From: an uncultured Azospirillum sp. | GTDB taxonomy: Bacteria; Pseudomonadota; Alphaproteobacteria; RF32; CAG-239 | Direction of reading: 5' to 3' | DNA: 5,577 bases | NCBI GenBank assembly: GCA_902489675.1 | Contig: CABUAP010000089.1 | Coordinates: 1-5,577 of the forward strand | Shown here: piece after piece, positions 1 through 5,577 of the stretch | Numbering within the stretch: position 1 is the stretch's first letter | Layout of the letters: every line of letters begins with the position of its first letter | Translations under genes and position numbers: made by a program | Notes under the pieces: generated by a model | Seen by the model: the letters and a program-made list of their open reading frames with translations, nothing else | Database searches by the model: none | Told to the model about the DNA's origin: nothing

Positions 1-5
1 TAAGT

Positions 6-278
6 ATGAAAACAGTAAAAGCAACTCGTAACGGAAATGGAAACTCTCGTCTCGCAGAACAGTTAGGAATCATCAGAGGTAAGAACATCGGCAGAAAGGC
101 GGCTTATCTCAAGTGTCATAACCTGATGCCGGAGGTGCTGCCCGAGCTCTTCAAGTCTCACAACTTGCCGCTCGCCGTCGCTTATCTTCACAAGTTCCCG
201 ACCGTTCCGCAAGAAGTTGCCGTTGCCGCCCAAAATGCCGGCCGCAGCGCTCTTCTGACGGGTCTCACCGTTGCGTAA
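6..278 (+). CDS. Small basic protein of unknown function (90 aa)
   Basis: I do not recognise this protein. The frame is open from ATG at 6 to TAA at 276-278 and is followed by a good terminator, which supports a real gene. The window begins only 5 bases upstream, so the ribosome binding site cannot be judged and the frame could extend further left. The product is strongly basic: about 12 Lys/Arg, mostly in residues 2-50, against four Glu and no Asp. It has a single Cys (C37), no signal peptide and no clear membrane segment. The N-terminus (about 1-16) is polar and rich in Asn, Arg and Gly. Residues 17-60 look helical and could form a helix-turn-helix-like core, with a second hydrophobic stretch at about 54-88. 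A small nucleic-acid-binding protein would fit the charge, but that is inference. Base use resembles its neighbours and there is no sign of transfer. Confidence 0.6.
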   Translation: MKTVKATRNGNGNSRLAEQLGIIRGKNIGRKAAYLKCHNLMPEVLPELFKSHNLPLAVAYLHKFPTVPQEVAVAAQNAGRSALLTGLTVA

Positions 279-308
279 GCTTTCAAAAAAAACTTTTCCA
301 TGTTTTTG

Positions 309-340
309 GGCGGTTCCGTTTTTACGGACTGCCTTTTTTT
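309..340 (+). terminator. Rho-independent terminator after the 90-aa gene
   Basis: An imperfect GC-rich stem, GGCGGTTCCGT (309-319) against ACGGACTGCC (324-333), has one mismatch, one bulged T and a TTTT loop. A run of seven T follows at 334-340. It lies 31 bases after the TAA of the upstream gene and would end its transcript. Confidence 0.8.
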
Positions 341-820
341 ATGGTTCAAACGTCTGCGTCAGTAGATAGAGGCAGGCATTCCAACCTCGCCGTCAGGCTC
401 GCGCAGCCTTTAAGACAGGCGTTTTATGGTTCGGATAACGGCACTTGCGTCAGCTGTTGGAAGGTTATGGTTGATTGCTAACGGCGTAGATATAAAAATA
501 GTGAAAGACTTTAAGGGATGGATCAGGTAAAAACTTTTGCCCAAAGAATGCTGCCTATTTCGGATTTCGGAATTTTGGTCGGAAAGGGTAAAAAAGAGAA
601 AGAAAAATGAACGGATTATCAGAATGTGTCCCAAAAAATTGACAAATTTTTATAATCTTAATTTTTAACAAAAATGATCTCAATGCCGCAGAAAATATAG
701 GGTTTTCGTCGTATTGCGATTTTTTTTCTTAAAAAAATATCAGTTTTTGTTAATAATTTTATAACTTCTTTTTGTCATACTGCGCTCATTGTTTAAGCTA
801 AATAACCAAAGTGAAACACT
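341..820. other. 480-bp intergenic region with no convincing gene
   Basis: No RNA gene family (tRNA, tmRNA, SRP, RNase P) is recognisable here. The left part (341-540) has balanced composition and holds two small overlapping plus-strand frames: ATG 341 to TAA 481 (46 codons) and ATG 426 to TAA 530 (34 codons). Both begin in the same 11-base string TTTTATGGTTC (337-347 and 422-432). The second has a weak AGG at 417-419, six bases before its ATG; the first follows directly on a terminator T-run. Neither resembles a known protein. A short hairpin, AGGCT/AGCCT with loop CGCGC, lies at 395-409. The right part (about 590-800) is very AT-rich and includes an A/T-only inverted repeat around 719-740. 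This part probably carries the ccrM promoter. A small RNA or microprotein in 341-540 cannot be excluded. Confidence 0.6.
750..765. promoter_or_regulatory. Possible CtrA-like box upstream of ccrM
   Basis: The sequence reads TTAA, seven bases, then ATAAC, which is one mismatch from the CtrA recognition pattern TTAA-N7-TTAAC known from Caulobacter. It lies 55 bases before the ccrM start codon. In Caulobacter, CtrA activates ccrM transcription, so the location makes sense. The surrounding DNA is very AT-rich and such matches arise easily by chance. No well-spaced -35/-10 pair is evident nearby, so this is only a candidate. Confidence 0.25.
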
Positions 821-1915
821 ATGAGTATTGAAACCAAAAAAATCTTAAACACGATCATTAATGATGATTGCATTAAGATTATGAACCAGATGGAAGAAAA
901 ATCGGTTGATTTAATTTTTGCCGATCCGCCGTACAATCTCCAATTGGGTGAGGCTCTGACCCGTCCCGATAACTCCAATGTCAGCGGTGTGTATGAGGAA
1001 TGGGATAATTTCGCCTCGATGAAAGAGTATGACGACTATACCCGTGCTTGGATGAGCGCAGCGCGCCGGATTTTGAAAGACGACGGATCGATCTGGGTGA
1101 TCGGTTCCTATCACAATATTTTCCGTGTGGGGTGTATGCTACAAGATCTCGGTTTTTGGATTTTGAACGATATAATTTGGAACAAAACCAATCCGATGCC
1201 CAATTTTAAGGGAACCCGCTTTACCAATGCACACGAAACGTTGATTTGGGCGGCTAAAACGTCGAAATCAAAATATACTTTTAACTACGAAGCAATGAAG
1301 GCGATGAACGAAGAAGTACAGATGCGCAGCGATTGGCAGCTGCCGCTTTGTACCGGTAAAGAGCGCTTAAAATCCAGCGAGGGCAGCAAACTCCATCCGA
1401 CTCAAAAACCCGAAGCACTGCTTTATCGCGTGATTATGTCATCAAGCAATGTCGGTGATACGGTTCTCGATCCTTTCTTTGGTACCGGTACGACCGGGGC
1501 AGTTGCTAAAAAAATCGGCCGCAATTTTATCGGTATCGAACGTGATGCGCAATATGTCAAAGGAGCCGAAGCGCGTATCAATGAAATTTCCAGAGTGAAA
1601 AATGATGCCTGTTTGGGTTATGCAACCAAAAAACGCCAGCCGCGGGTACCGTTTGGCTCGGTTATCGAATGCGGTTTGCTCAAAGCAGGGGATAAGCTTT
1701 TTGATGCCAAAGGCGATGTTTCCGCGTTAATTCGTTCCGACGGCACGTTGGTTTCCACGTTCGGCAACGGTTCTATTCATCAGATGGGGGCGGCTGCACA
1801 AAATGCGCCGGCTTGCAATGGCTGGGTTTACTGGCATTATCAGAATGAGAAAAAAGAGCTGGTAGCTATTGACGAACTGCGCAAAATTATCCGCGAAGAA
1901 CTTTATCCCGAATGA
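821..1915 (+). CDS. ccrM: CcrM-type DNA adenine-N6 methyltransferase (GANTC)
   Basis: This enzyme transfers a methyl group from S-adenosylmethionine to adenine in GANTC. In Alphaproteobacteria it acts on newly replicated DNA late in the cell cycle and couples methylation state to transcription. The 364 residues match the family's usual size (about 358 in Caulobacter). Motif order is that of a beta-class enzyme: the catalytic DPPY is at 35-38 and the SAM-binding DPFFGTG at 217-223, with HPTQKP at 192-197 just before the latter. The C-terminal part (about 275-364) is the CcrM-specific DNA-recognition domain, with the hallmark GSIH at 317-320 and APACNGW further on; this separates it from ordinary HinfI-like restriction methylases. 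The ATG at 821 has only a weak purine-rich sequence upstream (AAAGTGAAA), but the protein aligns well from here. No restriction endonuclease is adjacent. It is flanked by terminators on both sides, so it is probably monocistronic. All key motifs are intact. Confidence 0.96.
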   Translation: MSIETKKILNTIINDDCIKIMNQMEEKSVDLIFADPPYNLQLGEALTRPDNSNVSGVYEEWDNFASMKEYDDYTRAWMSAARRILKDDGSIWVIGSYHNIFRVGCMLQDLGFWILNDIIWNKTNPMPNFKGTRFTNAHETLIWAAKTSKSKYTFNYEAMKAMNEEVQMRSDWQLPLCTGKERLKSSEGSKLHPTQKPEALLYRVIMSSSNVGDTVLDPFFGTGTTGAVAKKIGRNFIGIERDAQYVKGAEARINEISRVKNDACLGYATKKRQPRVPFGSVIECGLLKAGDKLFDAKGDVSALIRSDGTLVSTFGNGSIHQMGAAAQNAPACNGWVYWHYQNEKKELVAIDELRKIIREELYPE

Positions 1916-1947
1916 TATTTCCTATCAGGGATGGGCTTCAGCCTTAA

Positions 1948-1978
1948 ACTTCCGCATCTCGGGTGCGGGAGTTTTTTT
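1948..1978 (+). terminator. Rho-independent terminator after ccrM
   Basis: The arms ACTTCCGCA (1948-1956) and TGCGGGAGT (1964-1972) form a nine-pair stem with one G-T wobble and a seven-base loop. The T-run covers 1972-1978. It starts 33 bases after the ccrM stop codon and separates ccrM from the operon downstream. Confidence 0.88.
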
Positions 1979-2061
1979 ATGAATATTACCGAGATTGATG
2001 AATGTATTGCGAAAGATGTTTCCGCCAATTATAAAAAGCGGCAACAAAATAAAAAAAATGC

Positions 2062-2090
2062 TTGTCCTTAGGGGAAAAATCGGTCACAAT
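2062..2090 (+). promoter_or_regulatory. Candidate sigma-70-type promoter for the ppx/gppA-rlmE-rsmB operon
   Basis: TTGTCC (2062-2067) and CACAAT (2085-2090) are separated by exactly 17 bases, and each matches four of six consensus positions. The pair lies between the ccrM terminator and the first gene of the operon, and would give a leader of about 35 bases. The motif was found by eye and the -10 element is weak, but this short gap is where the operon promoter is expected. Confidence 0.4.
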
Positions 2091-2131
2091 AAGCAAAATT
2101 TAAAAATTGGTAGAATTGATTGATATGAAGA

Positions 2132-3214
2132 ATGCAAAAATTTAAAAAATACAGCCGCGGCGGCAAAGAGGAAAATACCGGCCGCAACTACGCTGCGATA
2201 GATCTGGGTACCAACTCCTGCCGTTTGGTCATTGCTTCTCCGACGCCGACGTCTTTTCATATCATAGAAACTTTTTCCCGCATTACCCGTTTGGGCGAGG
2301 GAATAATAAAAGAAAACGAACTAAGCCGGGAAGCCAGCCGCCGGACGATCAGGGCATTAAAAATATGTTCGGAGATCATCAGCGAATATTCGCCGATCCA
2401 TCGCGCGCGTTTTGTTGCCACGGCAGCCTGCCGGCGGGCGAAAAACTGCAAAGATTTTATCGGTGAGGTCAAACGGCAGACCGGTCTGAATTTGGAGATT
2501 ATCTCTTCGCAGGAAGAATCGCGGCTGGCGGTGATCGGCTGCCTGCCTTTGTTAAAGAAAAATGTCAAACGGGCTTTGGTCTTTGATATCGGCGGCGGTT
2601 CAACCGAAATTTCGCTGGCCAGGCTGGCAAACAGCGGCAAGGCCTTTATTGAGGGATATGTTTCGCTGCCATACGGCGTGGTTACCATTTCAGAAGCTTT
2701 TCCCAACAAAGATATGACCAATTTGGCGTATAATACGGTAATGGAACGTACACATAAACTGTTGGAAGCATTTGAAGAACGCTATAAAATCAGCGAAGCG
2801 ATCAAAAACGGCGAAATTCAGATTATCGGCACTTCCGGTACGGTGACGGTGTTGGGAGCCATTCAGTTGAATTTGCAGCGTTATAATCGTTCGGCGGTTG
2901 ACGGTATCGTTATCAGTGCCGGTGATATCAAACACGCTATCGGTAAAATCCGCAGGATGGGGGATGACGGGCGGAAAAAGCATCCGTGCATCGGTCCGCT
3001 TAAAGCAGATCTGACGATTGCCGGCTGTGCCATTATCGAAGCTATTTGCTCGTTTTGGCCGGTTAAAGAAATTACGGTTGCCGACCGCGGAATCCGCGAA
3101 GGAATTTTGCTGGATATGATGCACAATCGTAAAAAACTCCGTCGGCATTTTTATCGCCATGGCAAAAACAAGAGGATTGAAAAACATGAAACAACCGACT
3201 TTGGCAGCCATTGA
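2132..3214 (+). CDS. Ppx/GppA family phosphatase, canonical copy
   Basis: The family hydrolyses inorganic polyphosphate and/or converts pppGpp to ppGpp in the cytoplasm, linking phosphate stores with the stringent response. The 360-residue protein has the two ASKHA-fold lobes and lacks the C-terminal HD-like domain of the roughly 500-residue E. coli enzymes, as is usual for the short alphaproteobacterial form. Visible motifs are the first phosphate loop DLGTNS (24-29), the catalytic-glutamate motif EESR (128-131), the second phosphate loop DIGGGSTE (152-159), GTSGT (233-237) and DRGIREG (318-324). ATG at 2132 is the earliest possible ATG start because an in-frame TGA lies at 2126-2128; no good Shine-Dalgarno is seen. 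A basic tail (about 335-360) follows the last conserved motif, and its final codons overlap the start of the next gene by 29 nt. Whether the main substrate is polyphosphate or pppGpp cannot be told from sequence, so no symbol is given. Confidence 0.93.
   Translation: MQKFKKYSRGGKEENTGRNYAAIDLGTNSCRLVIASPTPTSFHIIETFSRITRLGEGIIKENELSREASRRTIRALKICSEIISEYSPIHRARFVATAACRRAKNCKDFIGEVKRQTGLNLEIISSQEESRLAVIGCLPLLKKNVKRALVFDIGGGSTEISLARLANSGKAFIEGYVSLPYGVVTISEAFPNKDMTNLAYNTVMERTHKLLEAFEERYKISEAIKNGEIQIIGTSGTVTVLGAIQLNLQRYNRSAVDGIVISAGDIKHAIGKIRRMGDDGRKKHPCIGPLKADLTIAGCAIIEAICSFWPVKEITVADRGIREGILLDMMHNRKKLRRHFYRHGKNKRIEKHETTDFGSH
3171..3176 (+). promoter_or_regulatory. Shine-Dalgarno that decides the start of the second Ppx/GppA gene
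   Basis: AGAGGA lies nine bases before the ATG at 3186. The other in-frame ATG, at 3159, has only T-rich sequence upstream. The site lies within the coding sequence of copy 1, so ribosomes finishing copy 1 (stop at 3212-3214) pass over it, which favours translational coupling. Confidence 0.75.
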
Positions 3215-4136
3215 CCTGGGTACCAACTCCTGTCGGCTGCAAATTGCAGATCAAAACGGCCGGATACTTTATAAAAATGCAATTTCTACCCGTATGGGCG
3301 AGGGAATGAGTTTGGGTAATCGTTTTACCGATGAAGCGATTATGCGCGGTATTGAGTGTTTTTGCACTTTTAAAATGGCTATGGACGAATATGGGGTGGA
3401 AAAATATCGAGCAATTGCCACCGCAGCCTGCCGGATGGCCGATAACGGGGCGGCGTTTGTCAAAAAAATCAAGCAACAATCCGGTATTGAGCTGGAAGTG
3501 ATTGACGGGTTTGAGGAAGCTTTGCTTAATTTGAAGGGTGCTATGCTGAATGTGAAGGATGAAAAGGCCGGTCATGTGGTTATATATGATTTGGGCGGCG
3601 GTTCAACCGAAATCACATTGGCAACCAAAAGTGACAAGCCAAAGATTCTGCATACTGTTTCCATCCCCTGGGGGGCACGCAATGCAACCGAAAAATTTGG
3701 TTTGAAAGAATATGATCCGGTTGCCGCCGCTCGGCTTGATAATGAGATTTCGGCCTACAGCAAGGCTTTTGTTCGTGACAGCGAGTTGGAAAAATATCGC
3801 AATGATGTTTGTTTTGTGGCAACTTCCAGTACGCCGCTTCGATTGACGCATATTGCCCGCGGTTGGGAAAAATACGATCGCGAACGGGCTGACGGCCTTA
3901 AAGTGGGGGTTGAAGAATTTGAGCGGGCGATTGAAAAAGTTTGCACCATGAATTGTGATGAGATGGCGCAAGATGCCAATATCGGGCCGGTACGGGCAGA
4001 AATCTTTCAGGCTGCCGGCGTTATTTTTTCCCGTATTTATAAAGATTTAGGAGCAACGGAGATTACCGCTTCTTTGAAAAGCGCGGTTGACGGCATAATT
4101 ATGGAATTGCAGAATAGTTACGCAATTGCAGAATGA
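3186..4136 (+). CDS. Divergent Ppx/GppA paralogue, tandem second copy
   Basis: With the start at 3186, chosen for its Shine-Dalgarno and because the ASKHA domain then begins at once, the protein has 316 residues; starting at ATG 3159 would add nine. It is a paralogue of the preceding gene. It keeps the first phosphate loop DLGTNS (10-15) and the second, DLGGGSTE (135-142), and both acidic residues of the catalytic motif (EEAL, 110-113). Three family features differ: the Arg of EExR is Leu; GTSGT is replaced by ATSST (212-216); and DRGxREG near the C-terminus is replaced by LKSAVDG (297-303). Nucleotide or polyphosphate binding may therefore be altered or activity reduced, which is inference. 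It probably sits in one operon with copy 1 (29-nt overlap) and rlmE (18-nt gap). It could be a substrate-specialised phosphatase, a regulatory partner forming a heterodimer with copy 1, or a decaying duplicate. The intact frame argues against simple decay. Confidence 0.88.
   Translation: MKQPTLAAIDLGTNSCRLQIADQNGRILYKNAISTRMGEGMSLGNRFTDEAIMRGIECFCTFKMAMDEYGVEKYRAIATAACRMADNGAAFVKKIKQQSGIELEVIDGFEEALLNLKGAMLNVKDEKAGHVVIYDLGGGSTEITLATKSDKPKILHTVSIPWGARNATEKFGLKEYDPVAAARLDNEISAYSKAFVRDSELEKYRNDVCFVATSSTPLRLTHIARGWEKYDRERADGLKVGVEEFERAIEKVCTMNCDEMAQDANIGPVRAEIFQAAGVIFSRIYKDLGATEITASLKSAVDGIIMELQNSYAIAE
4105..4134 (+). repeat. Short direct repeat at the 3' end of the second Ppx/GppA gene
   Basis: AATTGCAGAAT occurs at 4105-4115 and again at 4124-4134, a 19-base period that is not a multiple of three. 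The second copy runs into the TGA stop at 4134-4136. It looks like a small tandem duplication that set the present C-terminus. Confidence 0.6.
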
Positions 4137-4154
4137 TCATTATGGAGTGAGAGA

Positions 4155-4883
4155 ATGGCAAAAACTCAATCGGCACAAATCATCAGTGGTAAGCGGAGTT
4201 TGACGGTCAGAGTCAAAACGTCCAAATATCGCAAAAAATCTTCCAATCAATGGTTGGAACGCCAATTGAACGATCCTTATGTCGCGGAGGCTAAGCGTTT
4301 GGGCTATCGTTCGCGCGCAGCGTTCAAACTGATTCAGCTGGATGAAAAATTCAAATTTCTCGGCCGCGGTAAAACGATTGTCGATCTTGGCTGCGCGCCG
4401 GGCGGCTGGACACAGATCGCGGTGATGCGCAACAAGGGCAGCGGACAGGTGGTCGGGCTTGATATTTTGCCGACCGATCCGGTACCGGGCGCTGTTCTTG
4501 TTCAACAGGATTTTACTGCCGAAGATGCCGCCGACAAATTGAAACAACTGTTAAAGGGCAAAGCGGATATTGTGATGAGCGATATGGCGGCCAATACCAT
4601 CGGTCACCAGCAAACCGACCATTTGCGCACGATCGCTTTAGTCGAATTGGCTTATGATTTTGCCAAAGATGTTTTGGCCGAGGGCGGAATTTTTATCGCC
4701 AAAGTATTTAAAGGGGGAGCCGAGGCCGGTTTTTTGGCGGAAGTTAAAAAGAATTTTGCCAAAGTGTCACATTGCAAACCGGATGCCAGCCGCAAGGCCT
4801 CGCCGGAAGAATATCTGGTGGCCGTCGGTTTTCGCGGTAATACGGCAGAAAGGGCGGCAGATGAAAATATCGGCGCGTTATAA
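4155..4883 (+). CDS. rlmE: 23S rRNA (uridine-2'-O)-methyltransferase RlmE (FtsJ/RrmJ)
   Basis: RlmE methylates the 2'-hydroxyl of U2552 (E. coli numbering) in the 23S rRNA A-loop, using SAM, late in 50S subunit assembly. The catalytic tetrad K-D-K-E is visible as K58 (in YRSRAAFKL), D143 (in MSDMAAN), K183 (in IAKVFKGG) and E218 (in SPEEY). The SAM-binding motif DLGCAPGGW is at 77-85. At 242 residues it is about 30 longer than the E. coli protein (209). The excess is a basic N-terminus (about 1-33) leading into WLERQLNDPYV, as in alphaproteobacterial homologues. GGAG at 4144-4147, seven bases before the ATG, confirms the start. It follows the Ppx/GppA pair by 18 bases and overlaps rsmB by 23 bases, so all four genes are probably co-transcribed. 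All expected catalytic residues are present. Confidence 0.96.
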   Translation: MAKTQSAQIISGKRSLTVRVKTSKYRKKSSNQWLERQLNDPYVAEAKRLGYRSRAAFKLIQLDEKFKFLGRGKTIVDLGCAPGGWTQIAVMRNKGSGQVVGLDILPTDPVPGAVLVQQDFTAEDAADKLKQLLKGKADIVMSDMAANTIGHQQTDHLRTIALVELAYDFAKDVLAEGGIFIAKVFKGGAEAGFLAEVKKNFAKVSHCKPDASRKASPEEYLVAVGFRGNTAERAADENIGAL

Positions 4884-5577
4884 AGCGGTTTTGGAGCTGA
4901 TGGAGGCGGTATTTGCCGACCGACAGCCGGCTGACAATATTATCAACGCCTATTTTCGCGAAAGGCGTTTTATCGGTTCCGGCGACCGCCGATTTGTCAG
5001 TGAAAAGATATGGGATATTATACGCCGGCGGCGGCGGTTGACTTTTGAGGCGGGAAGCGCTGATCCGCGGCGGATGTTGATTGCTTATCTCAAGGATGAA
5101 AACCTTGATGAGATATTTGCCGGCGGGGAATACGGTTTGCCGCTATTGAGCACAGAAGAACGAGAGTTGGCGGTTCGACTGCAAACAGAGGATAAAATAT
5201 ATCCGCCGGCCGTTGAATGCGAATGCCCGGACTGGCTGTTTGCCAAAATTAAAGATCCCTTACTGGCAAAAGCACTGAACGAACCGGCCGGCGCCGATTT
5301 TCGGGTTAATCGGGGCAGCCGGGAAGAGGCTCTCCGCCTGCTTGCAAGCGAGGGACTGGAAGCGGTGCCGACACCGTATTCTCCGCTCGGGATCCGTCTG
5401 CCGGGGCGTCTTAACCTTAATAATTGCATGGCTTATCAGGACGGTGTGATCGAAGTTCAGGACGAGGCCTCGCAGTTGGCAGCGCTGTTGTGCGATGTTG
5501 GCCCGCAGGACCGGACGATTGATTACTGTTGCGGCGCCGGCGGCAAATCGCTGGCTATGGCTTCGCTGCTCAAAGGG
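4861..5577 (+). CDS. rsmB: 16S rRNA (cytosine-C5)-methyltransferase, RsmB/Sun family, 3'-truncated by window
   Basis: The first 239 residues are present and the frame is still open at the window end. Family members form m5C in rRNA using SAM and two catalytic cysteines; RsmB itself targets C967 of 16S rRNA. An N-terminal helical region resembling the RsmB/NusB-like module occupies roughly 1-110. It is followed by PDWL (123-126), the ADFRVN segment opening the RNA-binding subdomain (145-150), the family signature VQDEASQL (199-206) and SAM motif I, DYCCGAGGK (221-229). The catalytic cysteines expected further on lie beyond the window. The ATG at 4861 is preceded by GAAAGGG (4848-4854) at a good distance and lies inside the end of rlmE, suggesting translational coupling. 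A run of five Arg (55-59) is encoded by CGC and four CGG codons. Family membership is firm, but the precise target cytosine is inferred. Confidence 0.9.
   Translation, partial: MKISARYKAVLELMEAVFADRQPADNIINAYFRERRFIGSGDRRFVSEKIWDIIRRRRRLTFEAGSADPRRMLIAYLKDENLDEIFAGGEYGLPLLSTEERELAVRLQTEDKIYPPAVECECPDWLFAKIKDPLLAKALNEPAGADFRVNRGSREEALRLLASEGLEAVPTPYSPLGIRLPGRLNLNNCMAYQDGVIEVQDEASQLAALLCDVGPQDRTIDYCCGAGGKSLAMASLLKG

Noticed and set aside
410..634. Minus-strand 74-codon frame in the intergenic region
   Set aside because: It starts with TTG, lacks a ribosome binding site, is rich in Phe/Ile because of the AT-rich DNA, and shows no recognisable domain.
607..642. Plus-strand 11-codon frame after a purine-rich run
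   Set aside because: It is too short to judge; the preceding GA-rich sequence is not a distinct ribosome binding site.
639..656. Perfect TTGACA (639-644) and TATAAT (651-656) upstream of ccrM
   Set aside because: They are only six bases apart, so they cannot serve as one promoter. Neither has a good partner at 16-18 bases.
821..1915. Possibility that the methylase belongs to a restriction-modification system
   Set aside because: No endonuclease gene is adjacent, and the C-terminal CcrM-specific domain marks it as the solitary cell-cycle enzyme.
1979..2071. Plus-strand 30-codon frame just after the ccrM terminator
   Set aside because: Its ATG sits at the end of the terminator T-run with no Shine-Dalgarno, and the product is low-complexity Lys/Asn/Gln. 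It is probably chance.
3159..3185. Earlier ATG for the second Ppx/GppA gene
   Set aside because: It has no Shine-Dalgarno upstream, whereas ATG 3186 has AGAGGA at good spacing and the conserved domain begins just after it.
2257..3575. Long minus-strand frames (up to 178 codons) opposite the Ppx/GppA genes
   Set aside because: They lie antisense to well-supported genes with intact family motifs, and their translations show no domain. They are shadows of coding sequence.

Overview
The window looks like a chromosomal stretch from an alphaproteobacterium of moderate GC content, with AT-rich intergenic DNA. Three things support this. There is a full-length CcrM-type GANTC adenine methyltransferase with the characteristic C-terminal domain. 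A short Ppx/GppA phosphatase is followed by RlmE, an arrangement typical of Alphaproteobacteria. RlmE itself carries the long basic N-terminus seen in that class. The lineage cannot be fixed further from sequence alone; the moderate GC would suit an uncultured host-associated or gut-type alphaproteobacterium (inference).

Layout: (1) 6-278, a small basic protein of unknown function, closed by a Rho-independent terminator (309-340). (2) 341-820, about 480 bp with no convincing gene, AT-rich at its 3' end; it holds the ccrM upstream region, including a possible CtrA-like box. (3) 821-1915, ccrM, followed by a strong terminator (1948-1978), so it is probably transcribed alone. (4) 1979-2131, a short intergenic region with a plausible sigma-70-type promoter. 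(5) 2132 to the right edge, a tightly packed same-strand cluster: Ppx/GppA copy 1, Ppx/GppA copy 2, rlmE, and rsmB (cut by the window end). Copy 1 overlaps copy 2 by 29 nt, an 18-nt gap carrying a good Shine-Dalgarno separates copy 2 from rlmE, and rlmE overlaps rsmB by 23 nt. No terminator is visible inside the cluster, so it is most likely one operon.

How the genes fit together: the operon joins polyphosphate/(p)ppGpp phosphohydrolase-family proteins with two rRNA methyltransferases, one for the 23S A-loop and one for 16S rRNA, suggesting a stringent-response and ribosome-maturation unit. CcrM is a separate cell-cycle epigenetic regulator; its GANTC target occurs only about seven times here by eye and never between genes.

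The most unusual feature is the tandem Ppx/GppA pair. Copy 1 keeps all family motifs. Copy 2 keeps the two phosphate-binding loops but has lost the GTSGT motif, the C-terminal DRGxREG motif and the Arg of the EExR motif, which points to a specialised or regulatory paralogue. Nothing in the window resembles a defence system, mobile element, CRISPR array, tRNA or rRNA.
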